Notes: generated from the letters alone by a model not told the origin. DNA of 64,000 nucleotides from Bacillota bacterium (GCA_023441055.1 JAEZQY010000036.1:1-64000), one strand, 5' to 3'. Positions 53,949 to 62,833 are shown, counted from the stretch's first letter. Program-made: numbers and translations.

Positions 53949-56618
53949 TTATGTGATCTTAGTTAAGCGATCTTCGAGGATAATTGCTTTTCCTTCTATT
54001 ACACTGATTTCTAGTTTCAGATTTCCGAATTCATCAGATACAGAAATAAAGATATTAGAAGCAACATGAATCCAGTCTTCCTTCAGTATTACTTCCTTAT
54101 TGAAAGTATCAGTTAAAAATGTTTTTACCCAGGACTTGTCAGAAGGATTCCAATGATATTTATTTTGTTGAAGAAAGTGTTTAATTTCGAATGTACCACT
54201 TCTTGTCACTTTAACAATTAATTTCGAAGCATCAGTATTTGGGGGAGGGTCTATAGCATTTATATCTATATTCATAATACCACTAGGTAGGAATGATGAC
54301 TCTGTTCCCACCTCAGTTATTAATACCATTGTTTGCATTGCACGACTTAATGCTACATAAAACAATCGTTTTTCTTCTAAGAATATTTCCTTTATTGTTC
54401 TCCCGAGCACCTCAAAAAATATATTATTTGGATGTATAAGGGGGTAACTTCTCTCCACTGCATCTAAAACAATAATTGCATCCTCTTCTTTGCCTTTAAA
54501 GGAATGAGCAGTGTCCATTGTGGTTACTAAGGATCTTAATTCTTCAGGTAATGCATCTCTTATTGTTTTTAGAAATTCCGAGTGGAACTTCCCTTTTTTA
54601 GTTTCATAGTTTGTATACCATGGCAAACCGTTTCCTCGTCGACTAAGTAAAGCTACCTTTTGTCCATCTTTAGTTAATTTGTAAACAAGTCTTATTACGA
54701 TAGGTGTTATATGGTCGCCATTATAATTTATTCTCTCTAAATCGTCTGGAGTAAAATGAGTTACATTGGCAATCCAAACCTCTCCTTTTTCTTTTTTTAC
54801 TGCTTTGGATGGAGTCCCATTACCTTGCATAACTCTATTCCCAACCATAACGATTCGTTTCGCTGACCTATAGTTTGAAGTAATTTGATATTGTTTAGAG
54901 TTTGGGAAATAATCAGAGAACTTATCGAAGAAACGCAGATCGGAACCCGCAAACCCATTTATGGCCTGCCAATCATCGCCAACACAAAATAACTTATTTT
55001 TTTTATTCTTTTCTTTTATTTTAACAACGATGTTATAAAAGAGAAGTGAGAAATCTTGATATTCATCAATAAATAGATATTTTAGGTTGATTAAATCACC
55101 AGATCCTGTTTTTCTGTCCCATCGAGTGTACCCTGAATTAATTGTTTCAACTGCTTGCATTAATAATCCATCGAAATCCTCTTGATTATTTTGTGTTAGG
55201 CTTATTAGATACTCTTGGTATATTTTCCAAATAACTCTTATCAAATCTATCTGTAACTCGGTCAAGCTATTATTCTTTTTTACGATTTTAACTAGATCAA
55301 TGGGAGTTATCATTAATTTACGACAAAGGCTAATAAATTGGCTAACTATAAAGCTGAATTCATCAACTGCTCTATACTTAATTCGATGCCATATCTCTAT
55401 GTCTGTTAATCTATTTCCCATGATGTTGTATTGTTTCAAAGTATTAATTACCTTGTCAAGTTGATCTTCAGGATAAAGTTCAATATATTCATAATCATTT
55501 TTCTTTCTCCAAAAATCTCGTTTTTCAATTATTTGGATATTGTATTCTTTATTCCCTACCATTCCTAAGTATTCAATTACAATACCTTTAATAAGGTTAT
55601 CCTGAATAGGTATTGTAAAATCAGGTTTATAATTTATTTTGTTCCACCAGAAATTCTTTTCGTAATTGTATGGAATATCATGTTCAAACAAGAAATTTGC
55701 AATTCTTTTTTCACCATGCGATTTATAGTGCTTTCCGTCCAAGCCCAAATATGGGAGTGAACGGCGATATGCAACCATTTCTTCAGAACTAAGATGTAAT
55801 CCTGAGGAAACAATATTTTCCCAATCCTCTCGAAAATATTTAAGCATTAATTCTTTTATTTTACGCCCCCATTTATCATCCTGAATAAAAGAATCAATAA
55901 TTTGTTGCACAGTGGAACTCTTCTCGAAGCCATTTAAGTCATCATCATAAATTATAGCTTCTTCTGGATGTACTAATGCATAAGCAAGAGCATGGAATGT
56001 CATCGCATGCGGTGCATTTTTATTAAGTAGATCTTTTAAGCGATTGCTAATTTCTATTGCTGCTTCACGGTTAAATGCTAGGAGTAAAACCTCAGAAGGT
56101 GATACTTTACAGTGCTTAATTAAAAATGCAGCTCGGAATACAGTCGTAGCAGTCTTACCACTACCGGCTCGTGCTACAACCTGGACATTTTCCCAAACTT
56201 GTGATATTGCCTCAGCTTGTTCCCAATCTGGCACTCTCCAACCTTGCTTTATAAACCATTGGGTTACAAATTGTGTTGATAATAAAATAAATTCCTTTTC
56301 ATTTATTAAATCCGAAAACTCAAGTTCCCAATTTTTTTTGCTTTTTATGTAGTCTAATTCAAATTGTTGAATTATCTTCTCTTTAGCAATTTCTTTTTGC
56401 TTTATATACTCCTCTAGACCATTGTCACTAATTGGTTTTTCAATGGTTGATTTTTTTTCTGAACTATTAATGGTATGTATTATTTTATATGCTTTACTAG
56501 TCCATTGGAGCTGACAGTTTACACATCGCAACCAATTACCATAATAATCAATTTTGACCAATTCAAATAGTTCGTATCTGCATTTAGAGCATGGTTCAGA
56601 TTGAACTATATCATGCAT
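53949..56618 (-). CDS. UvrD-family helicase with embedded nuclease domain and N-terminal zinc ribbon
   Basis: An 889-aa AT-rich gene product. The N-terminus has CSKC and RCVNC, which form a four-cysteine zinc ribbon. The helicase core has Walker A ARAGSGKT (about 150-157), LLAFNREAAIEI, AMTFHALAYAL, KYLFIDEYQDF, QITSNYRSAKR and a late HSFKGKEEDAIIV. Between early motifs, residues about 295-390 form a separate module with GEKRIANFLFEHDIPYNYE, YKPDFTI and IVIEYLG, fitting a PD-(D/E)XK nuclease. A short extra domain follows the helicase. It could unwind and cut invading DNA alone. ATG 56618 is the chosen start; GTG 56627 is possible. Confidence 0.84.
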   Translation of the reverse strand: MHDIVQSEPCSKCRYELFELVKIDYYGNWLRCVNCQLQWTSKAYKIIHTINSSEKKSTIEKPISDNGLEEYIKQKEIAKEKIIQQFELDYIKSKKNWELEFSDLINEKEFILLSTQFVTQWFIKQGWRVPDWEQAEAISQVWENVQVVARAGSGKTATTVFRAAFLIKHCKVSPSEVLLLAFNREAAIEISNRLKDLLNKNAPHAMTFHALAYALVHPEEAIIYDDDLNGFEKSSTVQQIIDSFIQDDKWGRKIKELMLKYFREDWENIVSSGLHLSSEEMVAYRRSLPYLGLDGKHYKSHGEKRIANFLFEHDIPYNYEKNFWWNKINYKPDFTIPIQDNLIKGIVIEYLGMVGNKEYNIQIIEKRDFWRKKNDYEYIELYPEDQLDKVINTLKQYNIMGNRLTDIEIWHRIKYRAVDEFSFIVSQFISLCRKLMITPIDLVKIVKKNNSLTELQIDLIRVIWKIYQEYLISLTQNNQEDFDGLLMQAVETINSGYTRWDRKTGSGDLINLKYLFIDEYQDFSLLFYNIVVKIKEKNKKNKLFCVGDDWQAINGFAGSDLRFFDKFSDYFPNSKQYQITSNYRSAKRIVMVGNRVMQGNGTPSKAVKKEKGEVWIANVTHFTPDDLERINYNGDHITPIVIRLVYKLTKDGQKVALLSRRGNGLPWYTNYETKKGKFHSEFLKTIRDALPEELRSLVTTMDTAHSFKGKEEDAIIVLDAVERSYPLIHPNNIFFEVLGRTIKEIFLEEKRLFYVALSRAMQTMVLITEVGTESSFLPSGIMNIDINAIDPPPNTDASKLIVKVTRSGTFEIKHFLQQNKYHWNPSDKSWVKTFLTDTFNKEVILKEDWIHVASNIFISVSDEFGNLKLEISVIEGKAIILEDRLTKIT

Positions 56619-56926
56619 ATATATCACTTCTTTCTACCTTATGTTAAGGCTTGAATGTTATTTATTACACGGTTCCCTACAATTCCCTTTAAACTTATAA
56701 ATTGCGATAAAACGAAACAATAATATTGAGAAACAGTTGTGTCTCCATAGAAGTTTCTCAAAAAACAAGACAATTATGATACTTAATGACAGTCGATGTC
56801 TTGAAAATGATGGTAATTTACTTTTAAAATACATGTACCTTCGAATGAAGAAGATCATCCCACTGGAGATCAGGCTCAGATTTAAGTTTATTTAATAGTG
56901 ATTATGTTATCTTGATAATTCTGTTC
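56619..56926. other. Intergenic region, no gene seen
   Basis: AT-rich spacer upstream of the UvrD-type helicase gene. It contains a GACA-TCGAC-TGTC inverted repeat on the minus strand near 56789-56801, which only loosely resembles the shared element and lacks the CGAAC box. No open frame with a ribosome site was seen. Confidence 0.5.
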
Positions 56927-57703
56927 CTAGTCACTTCTTATATTTGATAGGCCTACGTTCGTTCTACGATAAGTAACATCCGGAAGTCCTACATGTATAA
57001 TCTCCCAATTCGCGTAAAGCCACGCCTTTGCTTGCGAATGCGTAATATCATTAGCCCACCAAGCACGATGTTTATATGCAGATGAAGGCAGCGGAAATCC
57101 TAATATGTTCTCGATTTGACTCATACTTAAGACTAATGTTTCTTCGTCTCTCGTTAACAAGTAAGTATGTAATAGCGAATATTTCCCCAGATTGACGTCG
57201 TTTTTATAAGTTTTCATTTTATCTGTACTCACAAGCTCACTAGCTGTTACATTTATTTGCTTATGGTCTTCCAACGAGTTAGCAAGCTTTTGTAGCATAT
57301 ATCCGATTCCCTTACAATCCGATAGTGGTAGAACGATCTCTTGTCCTTGATTGAATATAGCCTGAACACGATTCACATAATGTTTACCACCCAGAACAGT
57401 AATTTCATCATAAGCTGTAAGCCCTCTATTCTCTGCTTGTATTTTCAAATCTTCTAGAGTAATCATTTCAGGAGTAGGATTAATAAATGAAACATTATAT
57501 GTTCTGGGAACTATATCATTAGGGAATAGAAAACCATACTTTGCAGATAAAATAACCCAATCGGTAAAGAATTGCTTTGCATATCTCTGGCATGCAGCAG
57601 CGAATACACCAGTATAGACAAATTGTGCTTCTGTTGGACCAGCAAGCGGATTCTTATCCCAAATCTTTGCGCTTCCGCAGGGAATAATACACAGTTTATT
57701 CAT
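56927..57703 (-). CDS. DUF6884-domain protein
   Basis: A 258-aa protein. The opening CIIPCGSAKIWDKNP and the later VILSAKYGFLFPNDIV and ITVLGGKHYVNRV blocks are typical of DUF6884, an alpha/beta fold often beside DNA-modification or defence genes. Function is unestablished. The C-terminal 90 residues (ILGFPLPSSAYKHRAWWAND) form a second domain that may bind DNA. The ATG overlaps the GIY-YIG stop by ATGA, so the two genes are translationally coupled. Confidence 0.75.
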   Translation of the reverse strand: MNKLCIIPCGSAKIWDKNPLAGPTEAQFVYTGVFAAACQRYAKQFFTDWVILSAKYGFLFPNDIVPRTYNVSFINPTPEMITLEDLKIQAENRGLTAYDEITVLGGKHYVNRVQAIFNQGQEIVLPLSDCKGIGYMLQKLANSLEDHKQINVTASELVSTDKMKTYKNDVNLGKYSLLHTYLLTRDEETLVLSMSQIENILGFPLPSSAYKHRAWWANDITHSQAKAWLYANWEIIHVGLPDVTYRRTNVGLSNIRSD

Positions 57704-58332
57704 AGGATCAACTCCGCTAGACTTTTCATTTCAGAAGGTGATAACGGTTCTTTATATAATTCGTTTACTTGCCATAAGCCGCTAGCTCTAATTTTTTCTA
57801 TTGGTGATGAGAGTCCAAGCCAATTTTCTGATGGTCTACATTCATTGCAGCCTGATACAGTAGAAATTAATCGAGCTTCATAATATAGCCGATCTTCTTT
57901 CTCTTTCAGTTCTAACACACCAAACGAAAAGTGATTCTGAATATATGTGCTGATTTTAGCTTCTACTTCCCCTTGATATTCTGTTTGAAGTAGATGTCCA
58001 TATTTGGCTTTACCTACAGATGAAGTACAGTCATACTCCCAAATCTTGAGGTAAGGATCATTATCTCGATTTAGAATGCATCGACCTATATTCTTCCTGA
58101 AGATACTTCTATCTTTCTTCTCTCTAAGGAAATGCTGCTTAAGACGAGATCTGAGTTGGTTAACCCCAGTGTGAGTACCAATTCGTACTATTCTATTGCC
58201 GTTATGTCCCTTTTCCCCTTTTTCAAATAAGATGTAGATTCCATTCTTCGGAATATCATCCTCGTTGAACGGGAAGACAAAATTAGTTTTGTGGTTAACA
58301 ATTGTGTGTAGTTCGGAACAAATATGGCTCAA
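57700..58332 (-). CDS. GIY-YIG-like nuclease-fold protein
   Basis: A 210-aa protein. The GIY-YIG core is seen as NGIYILFEKGEKG, then VRIGTHTGVNQLRSRLKQHF and RSIFRKNIGRCIL. This gives the two tyrosine/glycine strands, the Arg and His of the helix, and a basic helix. The rest is a family-specific C-terminal extension with SVGKAKYG and a conserved Cys (SGCNECRPS). It may nick or cleave DNA. TTG 58332 follows GGAGGT at nine bases. It is coupled to DUF6884 downstream and preceded by the frameshifted 120-aa gene. Confidence 0.78.
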   Translation of the reverse strand: MSHICSELHTIVNHKTNFVFPFNEDDIPKNGIYILFEKGEKGHNGNRIVRIGTHTGVNQLRSRLKQHFLREKKDRSIFRKNIGRCILNRDNDPYLKIWEYDCTSSVGKAKYGHLLQTEYQGEVEAKISTYIQNHFSFGVLELKEKEDRLYYEARLISTVSGCNECRPSENWLGLSSPIEKIRASGLWQVNELYKEPLSPSEMKSLAELIL

Positions 58333-58376
58333 TATAGACACACCTCCAGTTCATTGATTATTAAGTATCACTTTGA

Positions 58377-58739
58377 TTAAAGTTCCAACTCAAACCGACT
58401 TAACCAACTTAAGAAATACCTCCTGTTCCGATCATACCAATCATTACATAGTAAGTACTTCTTGCCACCGATACTTAATAGATCAGCATAATATCTGGGA
58501 TGTCCTTTAATATTTCGTTGTTCAGATACTGAAGTTCCAGGTAATACCTCTTTTAATACAGGAAAATTCACATCAAATTTATTCTTGCAATATTTTGCAT
58601 CCTTCAAGAATTCGATATAATCGGTACCTAAGGCGTTCTTCATGATTAGCTTATCAAAACTCTCCCCAGGTGATGTGAATATGATCTCTGCGCTGTCTGT
58701 ATCAAAATAAGCCTTAATCATCATCGCGGTCCTGATCAT
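58377..58739 (-). CDS. Unknown protein, probably the 3' part of a frameshifted gene
   Basis: A 120-aa frame (SPGESFDKLIMKNALGTDYI, KNIKGHPRYYADLL-like segments, WYDRNRRYFLSWLSRFELE). The same frame is open for 15 more codons upstream without a start. An out-of-frame 27-codon ORF with a proper start lies just ahead and joins it if one G of a GGG run at about 58768-58770 is removed. The joined product would be about 155 aa. ATG 58739 (or 58724/58721) could still start a shorter protein. No family is recognised. It precedes the GIY-YIG gene and probably belongs to that operon. Confidence 0.6.
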   Translation of the reverse strand: MIRTAMMIKAYFDTDSAEIIFTSPGESFDKLIMKNALGTDYIEFLKDAKYCKNKFDVNFPVLKEVLPGTSVSEQRNIKGHPRYYADLLSIGGKKYLLCNDWYDRNRRYFLSWLSRFELEL

Positions 58740-58764
58740 TTTCTTTAGAATACTCGCAACTGTT

Positions 58765-58848
58765 TCATCCCTCGAATATATTCAACTGACAACATTTAAT
58801 ATGCTTCAACCACGACAACATTAATGATTCGCCAATCTCAATCTTCAC
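58765..58848 (-). pseudogene. 5' fragment of the frameshifted gene
   Basis: GTG 58848 follows AAAGGTG and starts MKIEIGESLMLSWLKHIKCC, ending at a TGA 27 codons later. The adjacent frame carries on as FEDETVASILKKM into the 120-aa ORF if a single G is skipped at GAGGGATGA. The likely cause is a one-base insertion in a G run; a sequencing error or slippage is possible. Confidence 0.55.
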
Positions 58849-58953
58849 CAGGTTCACACCTTTTCTAAGTACTATATCTTGTAAAATTCGTCGAATTATG
58901 ACGATAACCCTTCTTTCCATTGGATTTATCTATTTAATTGTAACTAATTCTAT

Positions 58954-58984
58954 GGACAATAGACTGTCAGCGAATATAAGTTCG
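58954..58984 (-). promoter_or_regulatory. Shared regulatory element, copy 3
   Basis: On the minus strand: CGAACTTATATTCG (58971-58984), one base, TGACAG, TCTA, TTGTCC. A TAAATA box follows 17 bp after TTGTCC and could serve as -10. It is 106 bp upstream of GTG 58848, so it would drive the frameshifted gene, GIY-YIG and DUF6884. The region 58849-59033 otherwise holds no gene. Confidence 0.68.
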
Positions 58985-59031
58985 TAAATCATGTCCACAT
59001 GTCCACACATCTGTAATTGTTTTTCAAATAT

Positions 59032-59056
59032 AAAATCACCTGATTCAGGTGATTAT
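59032..59056 (-). terminator. Terminator after the DUF6326 gene
   Basis: AATCACCTG and CAGGTGATT form a 9-bp stem with a 3-base loop. On the minus strand TTTTATATTTG follows. Confidence 0.7.
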
Positions 59057-59089
59057 GAATAATATCAACGTTTATTAAGCTTTAATGAT

Positions 59090-59467
59090 TTAAATCTTCC
59101 AAGCAATCAGCATAATAATTATCAAGCACACCACCTCGATGGTTGCAAAGAAGATATAATGAGGAGCTGTTGACCCACCCACAACAACAAATAGTATCGT
59201 AATTACACCTGCTATCAGGTTGGCCCATCGAATCGCTCTATCCTTTAACAATCTGGATAGAACAACCATAACAATCGGTATCTCTAAAAAAATAGCCGCT
59301 AACAACAGAAAACTCGAAGTGATGTGGACTTCACCAGCATATCCGGTCATCAATTCCTGTAAGAACCCAGCATTCATAAACGAAAGTATATCTGCGCAAA
59401 TCATGTTCAGCATAACAAAGATCCATAGTGTCGAAAGCTTTGTTCTCATTTCCACTTTATTATCCAT
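59090..59467 (-). CDS. DUF6326-family small membrane protein
   Basis: A 125-aa protein with four hydrophobic segments (LSTLWIFVMLNMICADILSF, FLLLAAIFLEIPIVMVVLSRL, ANLIAGVITILFVVVGG and a C-terminal one). The pattern and the Asp of the first helix fit the DUF6326 family of unknown function. Its ATG overlaps the stop of the MDR gene by 8 bp, indicating an operon. Confidence 0.78.
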   Translation of the reverse strand: MDNKVEMRTKLSTLWIFVMLNMICADILSFMNAGFLQELMTGYAGEVHITSSFLLLAAIFLEIPIVMVVLSRLLKDRAIRWANLIAGVITILFVVVGGSTAPHYIFFATIEVVCLIIIMLIAWKI

Positions 59468-60488
59468 TGTTGCTCACACCGCCTTCACTAGCTGTGATAC
59501 TGTCGCCGCGCCCTATAGTGATAACGACGTTACCTTTCTTCCTGCCGCTGTCAACGTATCGATGCGCATCAGCTGCCTGTTCCAATGGATACATTCGATC
59601 AATGACCGGTTTTATGACTCCTGCCTCTGCAAGCTCTTTGAGAAACAGTAGTTCTTCCTTCCGCTCAGGCGGTGTCCCGATGATCACTTTCTTCCTCCCG
59701 AACATGGATGTCCACATCATCTGACCAACCTCACGCAGCCCGCCTGCCACTGCCATGTAGATTCCACGTTCTTTGAGAACTGGTTTGCAACGAGCGAAGG
59801 ATGTTTGACCACAAACGGTATCCAGAATAAGATCGAAGGACTCTCCGCTGCTCGCGAAATCCTCTTTGATGTAATCAATAACTTTATCTGCGCCCAGCGT
59901 TCTCACCAATTCTACATTCGCGGTACTGCACACCCCGGTAACCTCCGCTCCCAAGTATTTCGCAAGCTGAACGGCATAAGAGCCTACTCCTCCAGAAGCG
60001 CCAATAATAAGAACCTTTTGCCCGCTTTGAACATGACCTATATCTCTTAGAAAATATAATGCAGTTCCAGCACCAAAGGGGATAGCAGCAGATTCCTCAT
60101 AGGTCAGATTAGCTGGTTTAATGGACAGCGCTCGCTCTTCAGCTCGACAAACATATTCGGCATAGGAGCCTAGATTCGATGAATCAATGCCGAAAACTTG
60201 ATCTCCAGCCTTAAATTTCGTTACCTCGCTTCCAACTGCCTCGATCTCACCGGAAAATTCTGTTCCAAGTATGGTTTTTTTCGGTTTTCGAATGCCAAAC
60301 ATTAATCGCGGCATAATTCCGAAGCCAGGAGGAACGAACATAAAACCTCGCAGGTTGCAGTCCCCAGTAGTTACAGTAGATGCGCATACTTTGATAAGCA
60401 CTTCATTTGGTTTTGGAGCAGGCTTTTCCACCTCTTGCAATCGAAGAACATCAGGTGGTCCGTACTCTGTGTACACAATGGCTTTCAT
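59460..60488 (-). CDS. MDR-family NAD(P)-dependent oxidoreductase (quinone reductase-like)
   Basis: A 342-aa medium-chain dehydrogenase/reductase. A GroES-like catalytic domain (LIKVCASTVTTGDCNLRG, ILGTEFSGEIEAVG) is followed by a Rossmann fold with the nucleotide motif IGASGGVGSYAVQLAK. Zinc-ligand cysteines of true alcohol dehydrogenases are absent, so a zinc-free quinone or enone reductase is likely. AAGGAG precedes the ATG. A TATCGAC-N5-GTCGATA palindrome lies just upstream. It shares about 45 percent-looking similarity with the second MDR gene at 61.4 kb (estimate by eye). Confidence 0.88.
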   Translation of the reverse strand: MKAIVYTEYGPPDVLRLQEVEKPAPKPNEVLIKVCASTVTTGDCNLRGFMFVPPGFGIMPRLMFGIRKPKKTILGTEFSGEIEAVGSEVTKFKAGDQVFGIDSSNLGSYAEYVCRAEERALSIKPANLTYEESAAIPFGAGTALYFLRDIGHVQSGQKVLIIGASGGVGSYAVQLAKYLGAEVTGVCSTANVELVRTLGADKVIDYIKEDFASSGESFDLILDTVCGQTSFARCKPVLKERGIYMAVAGGLREVGQMMWTSMFGRKKVIIGTPPERKEELLFLKELAEAGVIKPVIDRMYPLEQAADAHRYVDSGRKKGNVVITIGRGDSITASEGGVSNNG

Positions 60489-60509
60489 GCTCTGATTTCA
60501 CTCCTTAGG

Positions 60510-60528
60510 TATCGACTCATTGTCGATA
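60510..60528 (-). promoter_or_regulatory. TATCGAC palindrome upstream of the MDR gene
   Basis: TATCGAC, five bases, GTCGATA is a perfect 7-bp inverted repeat 22 bp from the start codon. It fits a TetR- or MarR-type operator. A TTATCAAAC motif further upstream (about 60556) also occurs ahead of the NUDIX gene. Confidence 0.5.
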
Positions 60529-60605
60529 AATTTAATGTAATATTATTAAAGTGACATTATCAAACCTCACAAAAAATCTTGATGCTTCTTCGGCTCACTG
60601 CGTGA

Positions 60606-61370
60606 TTAATTGTACAGCGATAATCTGGGCTCTACATCGGTGAAACGGTATAACTGAGCGGCTCTTTGTGAATATAAATTTGAAGTTTTTAATTGTCCAT
60701 TCGCGTCTCTTACCTCTTCTATGATACCTTTTCGACTCTGGGTGGAGGTGATCTTCCGAATAAAGTTTTTCTCTTCAAATTCAGGCACAACCGTTTGAAT
60801 CACTTGGTATAGCTCGCTGATCGTAAACTGCTCGGGCAGAAATTCTTTAGCAATTGTGGTGGTCAACATGTCATACCGAATCCTGTACAGCGCATCTTCG
60901 AGAATTTGCCGGTGATCGAAAGCCAAATCCATAGCGAGGGCTTCATCGACTGGAACTAACCGAACATCTTCAGCATCCACCGCTGCCTTCCGCCCCTTCA
61001 ATACATTCTCATTCACGAGCGCAAGGAATGCATGCGAGATAATCCATCCTCTCGGATCGCGTCCAGGTGTACTATATACGTTGAAATACTGAAGATGAAC
61101 CCCGTCTACTGCGGTTTCTTCTAATAACTCTCGTTGTGCGCATTCGTACACGGTTTCCGTTTCCTTTGTAAAACCTCCTGGCAGCGCCCATTTCCCTTCA
61201 TAAGGCCACACTTTGCGTTGAATCAGCATGACATTTAATTCTCTCGTAGGCAGAGACTTCTTGACTGAATTCTTCTCGGTGGAGAGGATCGTAAAGATGA
61301 CAATATCTGAAGGTGCTCCATCCGGAGTTCTATAGTTACTGGGTGAATAGTTCGATTCGTTCTCCATCAT
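60606..61370 (-). CDS. NUDIX hydrolase with C-terminal winged helix (NrtR-like)
   Basis: A 254-aa protein. The NUDIX domain has the box GFTKETETVYECAQ followed by RELLEETAV, where the usual late Gly is Ala. A C-terminal winged-helix domain (EQFTISELYQVIQTVVPEF, FIRKITSTQ) makes it like the NrtR regulators, which sense ADP-ribose and control NAD metabolism. The box retains the Glu residues, so it might also hydrolyse. ATG 61370 follows GAGGTG; five upstream codons are unneeded. TTATCAAAC motifs in front of it and of the neighbouring MDR gene could be its operator. Confidence 0.83.
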   Translation of the reverse strand: MMENESNYSPSNYRTPDGAPSDIVIFTILSTEKNSVKKSLPTRELNVMLIQRKVWPYEGKWALPGGFTKETETVYECAQRELLEETAVDGVHLQYFNVYSTPGRDPRGWIISHAFLALVNENVLKGRKAAVDAEDVRLVPVDEALAMDLAFDHRQILEDALYRIRYDMLTTTIAKEFLPEQFTISELYQVIQTVVPEFEEKNFIRKITSTQSRKGIIEEVRDANGQLKTSNLYSQRAAQLYRFTDVEPRLSLYN

Positions 61371-61431
61371 ACTGTTACACCTCAATTATTGATAATATCA
61401 GTTTGATAATTTCATAATGACTGTATTAGTT

Positions 61432-62406
61432 CTATTTGTCAAGACCCATTGTTATCACAATTTTACCTTGAGTCCTTCCTGTTCCAAAATAGCGGAATGC
61501 ATCAGCGGTTTCACTTAATGGATAGCGTCTATCGATGATGGGTGCGACTTTTCCAGCTTCAAACAACCGATTCAATTCATTCAGATCCTCTTTGTTCGGT
61601 TTATGCATGAGTAAGCCCATTGTGACATTCGCAGATTTCGAAATCCAATGTCCCAGCAGTATCAATTGGATAATACGAGAAGTAGCACCGCCGATCATCA
61701 CGTAGTGTCCATTAGGATTTAAGATACGCTTATATTCGAAAATAGAACGAGAAGCCCATGCATCCAGAATCAAGTCGTAACGTTGTTCATAGGTTGTGAA
61801 GGGTTCTGTTTTGTAATCGATGACGTGGTCGGCACCAATCGAGCGAAGCATGTCTAGCTTGTCTGCCTGATCCACAGCTGTCACTTCGGTCCCATAAGAC
61901 TTGGCTATCTGGATCGCAATGGTGCCAACGCCGCCACCGGCGCCATTAATTAACACCTTTTGTCCCTTGGACAGCTTTCCTTGACGAAGACCTTGCAGAG
62001 CAAGTACTGCTGCTTGCGATGTTGCAGCCGCTTCATCAAAGGTCATGTTGGGCGATTTCATTGCCAACGCATTCTCATCGGCACATACATACTGGGCAAA
62101 CCCGCCCCAGCTGCATCCCGAGATATCACCGAATACTTCGTCCCCGATTTGAAATTGCGTCACATTATTTCCAATTGCTTCAACAATTCCCGCTATGTCT
62201 GCTCCAAGCACCTTGTATTTAGGCTTTAGCATTCCATCAAGACGCGCAATGAAAGGCTTACCTCTTAGAAGATCCCAATCCCAAGAATTAATGGACGCCG
62301 CATATACCTTTACCAACACTTCTCTGTCCTTAGGAATGGGTTTATCCATTTCTTTAAGCTCGAGCACATCCGGTGAACCGTATTTGGTGTAATATATCGC
62401 TTTCAA
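61432..62406 (-). CDS. MDR-family NAD(P)-dependent oxidoreductase, second copy
   Basis: A 324-aa zinc-free MDR enzyme similar in layout to the one at 59.5 kb. It has a GroES-like domain (VLVKVYAASINSWDWDLLRG, VLGADIAGIVEAIG) and a Rossmann fold with INGAGGGVGTIAIQIAK. TTG 62406 follows GGGAGG at seven bases. It is upstream of the NUDIX gene and may share its operon. Substrate unknown; such enzymes reduce quinones or reactive enones. Confidence 0.88.
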   Translation of the reverse strand: MKAIYYTKYGSPDVLELKEMDKPIPKDREVLVKVYAASINSWDWDLLRGKPFIARLDGMLKPKYKVLGADIAGIVEAIGNNVTQFQIGDEVFGDISGCSWGGFAQYVCADENALAMKSPNMTFDEAAATSQAAVLALQGLRQGKLSKGQKVLINGAGGGVGTIAIQIAKSYGTEVTAVDQADKLDMLRSIGADHVIDYKTEPFTTYEQRYDLILDAWASRSIFEYKRILNPNGHYVMIGGATSRIIQLILLGHWISKSANVTMGLLMHKPNKEDLNELNRLFEAGKVAPIIDRRYPLSETADAFRYFGTGRTQGKIVITMGLDK

Positions 62407-62425
62407 GAGTCATCCTCCCACGTAC

Positions 62426-62833
62426 TTACCTTTGAGTATTAGTTGAATAGTAAATTTCCGTCAGTTTGTAAACATCTATTGATGATTTTTTTAATAATGA
62501 GTAAGTGGTATTTGTATCGTTTATGTTCATAATTGTTCCATACTCCTCTGTTACCCATAAAAAGTATGCTTCTTTACCCAGTTCAACCTTATAATGTGGA
62601 TCAGCTACATTAACAATACCTGGATTCTTTTTTGTTCGATTAAATGCCGTTTTTAAAATGGATATCTCATTTTGATCTGTAATTATTTTTAGTGAACCTT
62701 GTTTTGTTTGTTGGAAACTATCCATTTCGTATATAATAACTTGTTCATTTTTTTCGTTCGTGCAGCTCATTAGTAATGAGAGCATTAAAACAGCGGAACC
62801 GCAAACTAAAATGATTTTTTTAATATAATTCAC
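62426..62833 (-). CDS. Putative lipoprotein of unknown function
   Basis: A 135-aa protein with a lipoprotein signal: two Lys, a hydrophobic run and lipobox LLMSC. The mature part is small, polar and beta-rich, with no recognised domain. GTG 62833 gives a 24-residue signal, typical in length. An upstream GTG (62866) inside the HD gene would add 11 residues. It lies 11 bp after the HD stop and may be co-transcribed with it. Confidence 0.65.
   Translation of the reverse strand: MNYIKKIILVCGSAVLMLSLLMSCTNEKNEQVIIYEMDSFQQTKQGSLKIITDQNEISILKTAFNRTKKNPGIVNVADPHYKVELGKEAYFLWVTEEYGTIMNINDTNTTYSLLKKSSIDVYKLTEIYYSTNTQR

Noticed and set aside
56789..56801. A GACA-N5-TGTC inverted repeat upstream of the UvrD-type helicase as a fourth copy of the shared element
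   Set aside because: Spacing is one base short, and the CGAAC-N4-ATTCG half is absent.
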